Assembly (NCBI GenBank): GCA_022763115.1
Contig: JALEGJ010000047.1
Coordinates: 81,979 to 145,978, forward strand
Length of the DNA: 64,000 nucleotides
Direction of reading: 5' to 3'
From: Aquisalinus sp.
GTDB taxonomy: Bacteria > Pseudomonadota > Alphaproteobacteria > Caulobacterales > Parvularculaceae
Part shown: piece by piece, positions 9,289-17,411 of the stretch
Layout of the letters: the number at the start of each line of letters is the position of its first letter
Numbering within the stretch: the stretch's first letter is position 1
Notes under the pieces: generated by a model
Told to the model about the DNA's origin: nothing
Databases searched by the model: none
The model's input: the letters and a program-made list of their open reading frames with translations, nothing else
Program-made: the position numbers and the translations under genes

Positions 9289-10605
9289 TCAGTCGCTTTT
9301 GACGAGTTTCAGATGGCTCGCGGTTTGCTCTGACTGCACCTTCTTCTCATTTGCTGCGTTATGATGCTGCATGATGAAAGTGCGCAAGCGTGGCTGAATT
9401 TCCGTGCGCCAACGCGAGCCATTGAAAACACCATAATGCCCGACGCCTGGCTGGATGTAATCCAGTTTCATGTCGTCAGGAATGCCAGAGCAGATGGTGT
9501 GCGCTGCCTGTGTCTGGCCAATACCGGAAATATCATCCAGTTCACCTTCAACAGTCATCAGGCCAACTTTGGTGATGTTGCCGGGCTCCACCAGATTGCC
9601 GTGATGGCGGAAATTGCCTTGCGCCAGCGTGTATTCCTGAAAAACCTCGCGGATAGTCTGAAGGTAGAACTCGGCTGTCATGTCGCAGACAGACAGGTAT
9701 TCATCATAAAACTTCCGGTGTTTCTCGGCACTGTCCCCGTCACCTTCAACCAGATGGTTGAAATAGTCATGATGCGCCTGCATATGGCGCTCGGAATTCA
9801 TCGACATAAAGCTGAACAATTGCAGAAAGCCGGGATAAACGCGGCGGAAAATCCCTGCATAGGGCGCCGGTACGGTTTGAATCATGTTGCTTTCAAACCA
9901 TTCGAAAGAACGTTGTTCCGCAAGCTGGTTGGTCACTGTAGGGGACTTGCGTGCATCAATCGGACTACCCATGAAAGTCATGGTCGCAGGCAGATCAGGA
10001 TGGTCTTGCTCGCTCATCACAGCGATGGCTGCAAGCAATGCAGGTCCTGGCTGGCAGACAGCCATGGTGTGCGCGCCTGAGCCTATCTCGCTCAGGAAAT
10101 CGATCAGATAATCGACGTAATTGTTGAGGTCGAATGTACCAGAAGTGATCGGTACGTTCCGCGCATCAGCCCAATCAGTGATATAAACTTCGTGCTCTGG
10201 CAGCATGGCTTCAACCGTGCCGCGTAGCAGCGTGGCAAAATGGCCAGACATGGGAGCAACGATAAGAACACGCGGATCCGGTGCCGCTCTGGCCCCCTTG
10301 GCTTTTTTGAGCGCTGCCGGCTCACGGCGGAAATGAAGCAAGGAGCCGAAATCCTTGGTGAGTACGGTTTCTACGGAAACAGGTACGCTTTTGCCTTTGA
10401 TCTCCGTGAAATCGAGCCGCCAATCGGGCTTAGTATAGTGTCTGGTGATACTGTCAAAGACAGCGAGCGAGGCCGAGGCATTACGCCCTAGCCAGCTGTC
10501 TTTTGCCAGATTGTAGGGTGATTGCCAGAAATCTGCTCCGGCTTGTGCCGCTGCGCGCCAGGGGCGCAGTGCGTTTCGGCTCATTTCATAAGCTGTGTAT
10601 AACAT
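9289..10605 (-). CDS. phaZ: Intracellular polyhydroxybutyrate depolymerase
   Basis: A 438-aa protein of the PhaZ1-type (i-PHA depolymerase) family that mobilises storage granules of polyhydroxyalkanoate. The ATG at 10605 has CGGAG five bases upstream and gives the family start MLYTAYEMSRNALRPWR; a longer frame adds 18 residues with no support. The nucleophile position is cysteine, not serine: MAVCQPGPAL, Cys184. Cysteine at this place is known for the Ralstonia PhaZ1 group. The C-terminal KLDYIQPGVGHYGVFNGSRW supplies the catalytic histidine. There is no signal peptide, which fits an intracellular enzyme. No phaC or phasin gene is adjacent. Confidence 0.93.
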   Translation of the reverse strand: MLYTAYEMSRNALRPWRAAAQAGADFWQSPYNLAKDSWLGRNASASLAVFDSITRHYTKPDWRLDFTEIKGKSVPVSVETVLTKDFGSLLHFRREPAALKKAKGARAAPDPRVLIVAPMSGHFATLLRGTVEAMLPEHEVYITDWADARNVPITSGTFDLNNYVDYLIDFLSEIGSGAHTMAVCQPGPALLAAIAVMSEQDHPDLPATMTFMGSPIDARKSPTVTNQLAEQRSFEWFESNMIQTVPAPYAGIFRRVYPGFLQLFSFMSMNSERHMQAHHDYFNHLVEGDGDSAEKHRKFYDEYLSVCDMTAEFYLQTIREVFQEYTLAQGNFRHHGNLVEPGNITKVGLMTVEGELDDISGIGQTQAAHTICSGIPDDMKLDYIQPGVGHYGVFNGSRWRTEIQPRLRTFIMQHHNAANEKKVQSEQTASHLKLVKSD

Positions 10606-10841
10606 GGAACTCCGATAAGGCAGGTGACCTTGCCTCGATAACGCTACTACAAAGCTCAACTTATACTTTTATTCCTAAGGAAAACCTAGTGTGCAGTGCA
10701 AAAAAGTCGGCACCTAGTGCGTCCGGCAACTTTGAGTTGCGTTTTGCCCCAAAATCACCTTATCGCGAAAATGTCGCGTTAGTGAAAGCCACCATCCAGC
10801 TTCCCCCACCCCACCCACCCAGCGGATGGTCGGCACGGTAA
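10606..10841. other. Intergenic region upstream of phaZ
   Basis: About 235 bases between the phaZ start and the terminator of the thioredoxin-fold gene; the whole gene-free stretch runs to 10908. It should hold the minus-strand phaZ promoter, but no box could be assigned with confidence. No coding frame of quality was seen. The segment near 10801-10820 is a C-rich run (CCCCCACCCCACCCACCC). Confidence 0.5.
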
Positions 10842-10879
10842 AACCCGCGAAGCAACTACACTTAATCGCTTCGCGGGTT
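10842..10879 (-). terminator. Intrinsic terminator of the thioredoxin-fold gene
   Basis: Perfect 12-bp stem AACCCGCGAAGC (10842-10853) and GCTTCGCGGGTT (10868-10879) with a 14-base loop. Read on the minus strand the second arm continues into TTTTACC. It lies 29 bases past the stop of the upstream minus-strand gene. Confidence 0.8.
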
Positions 10880-10908
10880 CACATTAAGACAGGTTCCAAA
10901 GCAAATCG

Positions 10909-11499
10909 TCAGCCAGCAAGCAGTGCGCTATCTGCTTTCTCCAGAATAATGTCCAGTGCTGGCCTGTTCTTGTAGCTGCGATTGTTATCCAGATAATCTT
11001 CTTCATAGAGCTTGGCTTTGATGGTCCCATCCGGGTGCACGAAAAAAACTGCCGGATGCGGTGCGCCATGCGCGAAGTGTTCTTCATCGTAATCCAGATT
11101 TCTCAAACCAAAGGCATCGATAATCCTGGATTGGGGGTCAGAGACAAAGTTGCCACGCAGGCCCCTGCTTTCCTTGAACTTGAGTTGCTCCTCGGCCGCA
11201 TCGTAACTCACATAGATCAGGGACAAGCCGCGCTCTTCGAAGGCCTCCGCGTTTGAAGAGATATTGATAATCTGATTTTTGCAATATGGGCACCAGCTGA
11301 TAGAGCGCACAAAGAAAATGACCGCGCCATTATCGCCAGCAAGATCAGCGTAAGGGACTTGCCCGTTCACAGTCAGGTTGTGTGGCAAGGCTGTGCCAAC
11401 AGCAGGTCCGAGATCAGTAATCTCTTCGGCTGAAACAGCTAAAGCGCTGAAGAGCATAAAAGAGCTGGCGACAATTGAAAGGGCGAATTTTAGCGGCAT
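10909..11499 (-). CDS. Exported AhpC/TSA-family thioredoxin-fold protein
   Basis: A 196-aa protein. The ATG at 11499 starts a clear signal peptide, MPLKFALSIVASSFMLFSAL-AVSAEE, with probable cleavage after VSA; a longer frame would add 19 polar residues. The mature part has the redoxin fold with ISWCPYCKNQI, a CxxC active site in a thioredoxin-fold position, and a C-terminal HPAVFFVHPDGTIKAKLYEEDY. This resembles peroxiredoxin-like redoxin-domain proteins that act in the periplasm. Whether it reduces peroxides or disulfides cannot be told from the sequence. It stands alone, between its own terminator and that of mdh. Confidence 0.8.
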   Translation of the reverse strand: MPLKFALSIVASSFMLFSALAVSAEEITDLGPAVGTALPHNLTVNGQVPYADLAGDNGAVIFFVRSISWCPYCKNQIINISSNAEAFEERGLSLIYVSYDAAEEQLKFKESRGLRGNFVSDPQSRIIDAFGLRNLDYDEEHFAHGAPHPAVFFVHPDGTIKAKLYEEDYLDNNRSYKNRPALDIILEKADSALLAG

Positions 11500-11595
11500 G
11501 ATGGACTCCAACAAATATTTTGCAGTCGTATATGCCAGCAGCCTGTCCCTTCCCACTCACAAACCCACAAGCCCGATCACAAAGTGATGAGAATG

Positions 11596-11629
11596 AAAAA
11601 GCCCCGGATTATTCAACCCAGGGCTTTTT
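11596..11629 (-). terminator. Intrinsic terminator of mdh
   Basis: Inverted repeat AAAAAGCCC (11596-11604) and GGGCTTTTT (11621-11629), so either strand ends in a T-run. It sits 32 bases past the mdh stop on the minus strand and should terminate mdh; it could also stop plus-strand transcripts. Confidence 0.82.
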
Positions 11630-11661
11630 CTTGAAATGTGCTGTGTGCTTGAGAAAGGGCC

Positions 11662-12699
<1,038 letters not shown>

Positions 12700-12788
12700 C
12701 TAGCCCGCGATGGCTAGCGGGGCAATCTCGTCTTTCAGGTGTGCCACATCTGTGCGATTATGTGGCCGAGATTCTGATGAGGGGCGTG

Positions 12789-13835
12789 ATGTCAGAAACT
12801 GATGTACTTGAAGATGGTGCTGTTGCCGAAACAGTGCTGGACCGCAAAAAAGGGCGAGACAGCAGCTTACCACCAAGCTGCTTTGCCTGTGGCGCAGAGG
12901 TTGTTGGCCCATTTTGCTATAATTGTGGCCAGAAAAATGACGACTGCCGCCGTAACATTCTGTCTCTCGCGGGCGAAACGCTGACCGGTGTTTTCTCGAT
13001 TGACTCAAAGTTTTTTAGAACCCTGGGGACCATGCTGACGAAACCCGGTCGTTATGTTCGGGAATATGGAGATGGCAAGCGCTCTGTCTTTACGCCACCG
13101 ATCCGGTTTTTTCTTGTCATCAGCTTTGTCTTCTTCTCGATCATGGCGCTGACCGATACCTATTTTCTGACTCTGAAACCACGTCTTGCCGAGGCTAATG
13201 AAGAAACCGGGCAGGTTGCAGCCATGTTTGAACTGCAATCCGGCGAGGTCCAGACTGTTACTTTTGATTTTCTCTTCCTGGCAAAAGCGTCAGAGGCAGA
13301 ATACACCGAGGACGAGGCAGCGGCTTTCAAGCAATTCGTAAGTGAGCGTGTCCTATATGATATTGATGAAACGGATGAGGAAGACGTACTTGCCGCGCAG
13401 GAGTTTTCATCCGTGGCCGACAGGATCAATCAGGTTGCCCTGAACCCGCGGCCATTTAATACCGCGCTCAACAGCTGGCTGCCGCGATTGATGTTCATCA
13501 TGGCCCCCTTGATGGCCTTTCTGGGGCTCTTCTTCGTTCGGGGAAAGGACGCGCTTGTTTATGACCATCTCATATTATCTCTGAATGTGCATGCCTTCAT
13601 GTTCCTGGCACTGATTGCGGCTGTCTTTGCTGCCTCACTTGTGCCGGGTGGCGTGGCCACTTCCATCTTTCTGGTTACGCTCTTTGTCTATTATCTGCTC
13701 GCCTTGAAGGGCGCTTTCAGACGCGGCTGGATCAAGTCATTCTTTGCAACCTTGTTTGTGTTTTTCTTCTATTCGCTTTTCATGTTTTCATCTCTGTTGA
13801 TCGTTTCCATCATCGCGATCAGGGATTCAACATGA
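12789..13835 (+). CDS. DUF3667 zinc-ribbon membrane protein
   Basis: A 348-aa protein. The ATG at 12789 has AGGGG four to nine bases upstream; earlier in-frame starts would overlap the mdh promoter region. A short N-terminal tail leads to a zinc ribbon, CFACG followed by FCYNCGQ, then the DUF3667 signature with LTKPGRYVREYGDGKR and FTPPIRFFLV. One membrane segment (about 100-120) is followed by a long acidic soluble loop, then about four hydrophobic helices at the C-terminus. Its function is unknown. The stop overlaps the start of the next (disrupted) DUF3291 gene by four bases (ATGA), so the two were probably translated together. Confidence 0.75.
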   Translation: MSETDVLEDGAVAETVLDRKKGRDSSLPPSCFACGAEVVGPFCYNCGQKNDDCRRNILSLAGETLTGVFSIDSKFFRTLGTMLTKPGRYVREYGDGKRSVFTPPIRFFLVISFVFFSIMALTDTYFLTLKPRLAEANEETGQVAAMFELQSGEVQTVTFDFLFLAKASEAEYTEDEAAAFKQFVSERVLYDIDETDEEDVLAAQEFSSVADRINQVALNPRPFNTALNSWLPRLMFIMAPLMAFLGLFFVRGKDALVYDHLILSLNVHAFMFLALIAAVFAASLVPGGVATSIFLVTLFVYYLLALKGAFRRGWIKSFFATLFVFFFYSLFMFSSLLIVSIIAIRDST

Positions 13836-13947
13836 CGAAATATCACCTCGCCCAGATCAATATCGCCAGGCCAATGTTTTCCATGGAAGACGAGCGCATG
13901 GCAGGCTTCAGCAACGCGATAGAAGCTGTCAACGCTTTCGCCGAAGC
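13832..13947 (+). pseudogene. DUF3291 gene, 5' fragment cut by the IS1-family element
   Basis: The frame starts with ATG at 13832, overlapping the DUF3667 stop, and reads MTKYHLAQINIARPMF, the typical DUF3291 opening. After 39 codons it enters the left inverted repeat of the mobile element and stops within it. The remaining part of the gene lies at 17412-17756. Removing the element and one 8-bp target copy joins the halves in frame as NAFAEA then SPGFVWRLKDE, giving a 150-aa protein. The interrupted gene therefore is a recent casualty rather than an old relic. Confidence 0.92.
13940..13947. repeat. Target site duplication, left copy
   Basis: GCCGAAGC immediately outside the left inverted repeat; the identical octamer stands at 17412-17419 outside the right end. 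An 8-bp duplication fits the IS1 family (8-9 bp). Confidence 0.93.
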
Positions 13948-13967
13948 GGTAGTGGGTCAGTTTGAAA
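13948..13967 (+). repeat. Left terminal inverted repeat
   Basis: GGTAGTGGGTCAGTTTGAAA. The GGGTCAG part also pairs with CTGACCC at 13972-13978, a 7-bp hairpin covering the transposase stop codon (13957-13959). Confidence 0.92.
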
Positions 13968-14853
13968 TTTGCTGACCCTTCTTTTTGTATGGTCCCCGTT
14001 TTTTGGGCTTATTGAACATATCATCTACCAGTTTCACGATGTCCTCAACTTCCCATGTTCTGTCAGTGATGCCAGCGGCCATTGCCGGGGTCAGCTTGTT
14101 GAGTGATTTATGGCTGCGGATGAAATTGTAATACATGAAGTGCAGGGCAACAGCGTTTGCATGGTTTTCGATTTTCTTGCTGAAGCCGTTTGTCAGTCTG
14201 GTGAAGCGGCGCATGTGCATACGCATGGTCAGATTTTGGCGCTCAACATAGGAAGTTGAAACATGCTCTTTGTCGGGATCGCCTTCGATCCGGCGCTTTT
14301 TGATGCCCGTGCATTCCGCTGGTGAATATTTCCGCTCTGCTGTTTTCCCGGCTGGCTCGCCATACATTTTGACCAGTTGTGCATAATCAACATCACCACC
14401 AAAAGCGCCTTCTACAGCTTCGAGATAGGCCTTGTGACCGTCAGTAGTAAGTTGGACCCGATTGGCCAAACGTGAGCGCAGATCATCCATGAAGGCGATG
14501 GCGTATTCACCGTCCCGGCCACCGACGAGATAGGAGATTGCCAGCTTGCTATCCGCATCAATGGCGGTCCAAGTCCATGTATCGCCAGCCTCAGCCGGTG
14601 CAGCTTTAGCTGTCTTCACGTTCTTCTGTTTTGCGTAGGTGAATGACCAGATTTCATCACACTGGACGCGGGACGCCTGCACGTTGCGAACATTTTCTTC
14701 ATGGAAGGCATAACAGGCCGCACCAGCCTGATTGGCCAGCTTGGAAACTGTGTTTTTGGATACGTCAGCAATCTCCGCTGTTCCGCGAATAGACGTGCCT
14801 TGCAGGAGGCATTTCAGGATCGTGACGCGGGTATGCAGGGGCAGCTTGTTCAT
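13957..14853 (-). CDS. IS1-family DDE transposase
   Basis: A 298-aa single-frame transposase of the longer IS1-type group. The ATG at 14853 gives MNKLPLHTRVTILKCL, the family's usual start; a GTG two codons earlier is possible. An N-terminal helix-turn-helix (about 8-40, TSIRGTAEIADVSKNTVSKL) precedes the catalytic core with the DDE residues Asp66 (QCDEIWSF), Asp138 (LTTDGHKAY) and Glu204 (SYVERQNLTM). All three are present and the frame is unbroken, so it is probably functional. The stop codon is inside the left inverted repeat. It is divergent from the cargo genes. Confidence 0.93.
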   Translation of the reverse strand: MNKLPLHTRVTILKCLLQGTSIRGTAEIADVSKNTVSKLANQAGAACYAFHEENVRNVQASRVQCDEIWSFTYAKQKNVKTAKAAPAEAGDTWTWTAIDADSKLAISYLVGGRDGEYAIAFMDDLRSRLANRVQLTTDGHKAYLEAVEGAFGGDVDYAQLVKMYGEPAGKTAERKYSPAECTGIKKRRIEGDPDKEHVSTSYVERQNLTMRMHMRRFTRLTNGFSKKIENHANAVALHFMYYNFIRSHKSLNKLTPAMAAGITDRTWEVEDIVKLVDDMFNKPKKRGPYKKKGQQISN

Positions 14854-14925
14854 GCTCACAACATAGCACTTCCGGCACTTTTGTCAAGCATTTGGGTCAG
14901 TTTAACAAATTATGTAAAATGGTAT

Positions 14926-14955
14926 TTGACACACTCCCCGGCAAGCGGCTATAAA
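14926..14955 (+). promoter_or_regulatory. Sigma-70-type promoter of the toxin gene, placed for leaderless mRNA
   Basis: TTGACA (14926-14931), 18-base spacer, TATAAA (14950-14955). Transcription would start about 14961-14962, on or beside the toxin ATG at 14961, and no Shine-Dalgarno sequence precedes that ATG. Boxes are seen; the start point is inferred. Confidence 0.6.
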
Positions 14956-14960
14956 TAATT

Positions 14961-15257
14961 ATGGAGGTCGAGTTTGCTGATTCTGAGCTTGCAAAGATCG
15001 AAACGGACAATGCGGGAGACACCCGGTTGCCCGTTGCAGTGATTCGAGGAGCAAGGCGAAAGCTGACCGTCTTGCGGGCGGCACCAGATGACCGAACCCT
15101 CCGGAATTGGAAAAGTCTGCATTACGAAAAGATGAAAGGAGATCGCAAAGGGCAGCGCTCAATTCGTATTAACAGCAAATATCGAATTGTGTTCACGCTG
15201 GACAGCGAGGCCGAACCACAAAAAGCAACAATACTGGCCATTGAGGATTATCACTGA
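14961..15257 (+). CDS. higB: HigB/RelE-type toxin
   Basis: A 98-aa protein with the plasmid-maintenance killer (HigB/GraT) pattern: the start MEVEFADSELAKIE, the central TLRNWKSLHYEKMKGDRKGQ and the end SIRINSKYRIVF then ILAIEDYH. RelE-superfamily toxins of this type cut mRNA on the ribosome; the activity is inferred from the family. The start codon lies at the predicted transcription start, so the message may be leaderless. It overlaps the antitoxin-like gene (TGATG) and is translated just before it, the toxin-first order typical of higBA. It is cargo of the IS1-family element. Confidence 0.87.
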   Translation: MEVEFADSELAKIETDNAGDTRLPVAVIRGARRKLTVLRAAPDDRTLRNWKSLHYEKMKGDRKGQRSIRINSKYRIVFTLDSEAEPQKATILAIEDYH

Positions 15258-16414
15258 TGTCAAACGAAGCGACAATTACTGTTGAGCACCCTGGCGTGTT
15301 TATCCAAGATGAATTGGACGCACGCGGATGGGAGCAGTCTGACCTTGCTTACATCCTTGGCATGAGCGTGTCACAACTAAATCAGATCATTCACGGCAAA
15401 AGGTCTATATCTGTCGATCTTGCCGTAGCCCTCGGTGATGCGTTTGACGTTACCCCTGAGTTCTTTGCCAACCTTCAACGCATGTACGACTTGGCGTTGG
15501 CAAAAAAGCCAGACCCCGGCGTTAAAACTCGCGCTAATTGGGTTGGCTCATTTCCTGTTAGAGAAATGATCCGGCGTGGCTGGATTGAAGACACACAGGC
15601 CGATCTGTTGGATCTACAAATGATGAGATTTTTTGATACCAATAGTGTGTCAAATATCCCATATGTAGGTAGTGCACATATTGCTCCGCATGCAGCAAAA
15701 AAATCCAATTACGACGAGATCACGCCTGTGCAGTTAGTTTGGCTTCATCGCGTTAGGTCAATCGCCAAAACAATGGACTGCCCAGATTACGATAAGGGAA
15801 AGCTAATTGATATGCTGCCGGAGATTCGCGCTCACATGCATGATCGTGATGACTTTTGCAGAATACCATATCTTTTATGGGAATGCGGTGTCCGGACCGC
15901 TATTGTGGAGTCCCTTGCTGGCGGGAAAATGGACGGTGTGTGTACTTGGCTAGGGGATAATCCAGTTATCGGATTATCATTACGGCAAAACAGGCCGGAT
16001 AATCTTTGCTTCGTAATAAGGCATGAGATTGAACACATTATCAATGAAGACGGAAAAGATGTTGCGTATTCACACGTAGATGTTTTTGATCCGGATCGGG
16101 ACAGTAACTCACTGCCATTAGAAGAACAGCGTGCAGATGATGAGGCGGCAGAATTTTTGTTACCTCAAGACAAACTTCTCTCTTTCATGTCTCGCAAAGG
16201 GAAGTTTATTTCTGAGCGTGATGTGCTGGCCTTTTCTGCGCGGCATCACATTCATCCCAGCGTGGTCGTCGGGCAAATTCAGTTTCGCCGACATCAAGCG
16301 GGTGTACCAAATGCCTATGCCTTTTTGAGAAAGTACCAAAAAAGCATTGAAGACTGTTTTATGGATTGGGAATTTCGTGACGGCTGGGGACGTGTAGCTC
16401 CAGTTGGTCTGTAG
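15257..16414 (+). CDS. higA: HigA-type XRE regulator fused to an ImmA/IrrE (M78) metallopeptidase domain
   Basis: A 385-aa fusion. Residues about 10-75 are a HigA-like helix-turn-helix beginning HPGVFIQDELDARGW, with MSVSQLNQIIHGKRSIS as recognition region. After a linker of about 140 residues comes an M78 domain with the zinc motif HEIEH (256-260) in FVIRHEIEHIINEDG and a downstream ADDEAAEFLLP element that should hold the third ligand. HigA antitoxins are about 100 aa, so this is nearly four times that length. The likely role is autorepression and neutralisation of the upstream toxin, with the peptidase domain acting on itself or on a partner; that part is inference. Start and toxin stop overlap. 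Confidence 0.85.
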   Translation: MSNEATITVEHPGVFIQDELDARGWEQSDLAYILGMSVSQLNQIIHGKRSISVDLAVALGDAFDVTPEFFANLQRMYDLALAKKPDPGVKTRANWVGSFPVREMIRRGWIEDTQADLLDLQMMRFFDTNSVSNIPYVGSAHIAPHAAKKSNYDEITPVQLVWLHRVRSIAKTMDCPDYDKGKLIDMLPEIRAHMHDRDDFCRIPYLLWECGVRTAIVESLAGGKMDGVCTWLGDNPVIGLSLRQNRPDNLCFVIRHEIEHIINEDGKDVAYSHVDVFDPDRDSNSLPLEEQRADDEAAEFLLPQDKLLSFMSRKGKFISERDVLAFSARHHIHPSVVVGQIQFRRHQAGVPNAYAFLRKYQKSIEDCFMDWEFRDGWGRVAPVGL

Positions 16415-16424
16415 GAGAATTATA

Positions 16425-16916
16425 ATGGCTAATTATAACGAGCAACTACTCAACGCTTGGGAGGAGTGGGAACTCACAACAGGTGAGGACGCGAACGACC
16501 CAAACGATTTTATTGACTGGGCTGTTGAGAACGGAAAGCTGCGTCCTCGCCCGGAGGATATTCGCAAAATCTATCGCCGGGACGTTTCGAAGGTGCTTCG
16601 CCAAGCAATGCGAATTGATGAGAATGGAACGATGTATCGCGCCAAACAATGCGTGACTAAAATCGAAAATGGCCACCAGATGAATCTATGGTTTGACGTG
16701 GATTTCGGTGGCACACCACGCCTCAGGCAGAAGGCAGTGAAACAGCGACGGGATGCGATTTCCAATGATATTTACAAAGCCATGTCAGATGTTGAGCACA
16801 TGAACCATGCCTATCCTCATGATGATCGCATTCAGTTTGAGTTAGATTTCACAGAAGATTATGAGGAAAGAAAAGCCCTTGAAGCGCTTGAACGAGAGAA
16901 GCAGAAAGCGGCCTAG
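16425..16916 (+). CDS. Unknown protein, third gene of the toxin operon
   Basis: A 163-aa protein not recognised. The ATG at 16425 has AGGAG at 16413-16417, inside the end of the M78 gene, so it is likely translated from the same message; the gap to that gene is 10 bases. The sequence is acidic at the start (NAWEEWELTTGEDANDPNDF) and very basic in the middle (IRKIYRRDVSKVL, then LRQKAVKQRRDAI), and ends in a charged helix. The pattern would suit a nucleic-acid-associated protein, but no motif proves it. There is no signal peptide or membrane segment. Its stop overlaps the end of the convergent 89-codon frame by four bases. Confidence 0.7.
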   Translation: MANYNEQLLNAWEEWELTTGEDANDPNDFIDWAVENGKLRPRPEDIRKIYRRDVSKVLRQAMRIDENGTMYRAKQCVTKIENGHQMNLWFDVDFGGTPRLRQKAVKQRRDAISNDIYKAMSDVEHMNHAYPHDDRIQFELDFTEDYEERKALEALEREKQKAA

Positions 16917-17125
16917 GACTTTTTCCATCGCGCTGCTGCTGCTGCGCTAGCAATCTCTGATCTTTCCTCTGGTGTCAGGGCGCGCAAGCGTGATTTTGCG
17001 CCCTTTTTACCAGCCTTGCTCCGCGCCTCATTTACTTCTTCTTCCTGCTTTTCGCCGGTAGCCAGATCGACTATGCGCTTTGCAAGTTGGTTGGTGTCGC
17101 GGGGTCGTTTAGGTTTACTCATCAT
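16913..17125 (-). CDS. Small basic protein of unknown function
   Basis: A 70-aa protein beginning MMSKPKRPRDTNQLAKRIVD. The C-terminal half is rich in Lys, Arg and Ala (SKAGKKGAKSRLRAL, then EIASAAAAARWKK), similar in style to short histone-H1-like or RNA-binding small proteins found in alphaproteobacteria. Function unknown. The start overlaps the stop of the upstream zinc-binding small gene (ATGA at 17122-17125), so the two are translationally coupled. A start at 17122 is equally possible. Confidence 0.65.
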   Translation of the reverse strand: MMSKPKRPRDTNQLAKRIVDLATGEKQEEEVNEARSKAGKKGAKSRLRALTPEERSEIASAAAAARWKKS

Positions 17126-17325
17126 GATTTTGTGGGGCAGGTCCCAATCAACTTGAACGCTGGATAGCTTGTGGCGTTCCACTTGGCCATGACCTCATTG
17201 CAACATACACATTTTTCGCAATCTTCATCGCGCGCAGGAGTGGTTCCTCCATGGGAGACCTCATAATGCGCTCCGCAATTCGGACATTTATGGCTGCCGT
17301 CTGCCTCTGATGGTTTAAATCTCAT
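17122..17325 (-). CDS. Small zinc-ribbon protein of unknown function
   Basis: A 67-aa protein with two cysteine pairs, CPNC near residue 14 and KCVCC near 38, plus the His-containing linker AHYEVSHGG, indicating a zinc-binding fold. It opens MRFKPSEADGSHKCPNC. It is the first gene of a two-gene minus-strand unit near the right end of the mobile element, about 65 bases inside the right inverted repeat, and overlaps the next gene by four bases. Nothing in the sequence defines its role; DNA or RNA contact is a guess. Confidence 0.62.
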   Translation of the reverse strand: MRFKPSEADGSHKCPNCGAHYEVSHGGTTPARDEDCEKCVCCNEVMAKWNATSYPAFKLIGTCPTKS

Positions 17326-17391
17326 GTATTAAATATGGCATGTTAACACGGCGATTCCAAGGCGGGGAGAAATCGTGTCATTTGGGCGGAT

Positions 17392-17411
17392 TTTCAAACT
17401 GACCCACTACC
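17392..17411 (-). repeat. Right terminal inverted repeat
   Basis: TTTCAAACTGACCCACTACC, the exact complement of the left 20 bases of the element. Confidence 0.92.

Larger units (their letters stand above)
13948..17411. mobile_element. IS1-family cargo-bearing insertion element (3,464 bp)
   Basis: The ends are perfect 20-bp inverted repeats, GGTAGTGGGTCAGTTTGAAA at 13948-13967 and its complement at 17392-17411; the first bases fit the GG-N3-TG start of IS1-family ends. An 8-bp direct repeat GCCGAAGC flanks it. It contains a minus-strand DDE transposase whose stop codon lies inside the left repeat, then a plus-strand toxin, XRE/M78 regulator and unknown gene, then two minus-strand small genes. 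Most IS1-family members are about 0.7-1.2 kb and carry only the transposase, so about 2.5 kb here is passenger DNA. The cargo is visibly AT-richer than the host flanks, which suggests foreign origin. Confidence 0.93.

Noticed and set aside
13948-17411. Prophage or integron
   Set aside because: No integrase, att site, structural phage gene or gene cassette recombination site; the inverted repeats, 8-bp duplication and DDE transposase fully explain the unit.
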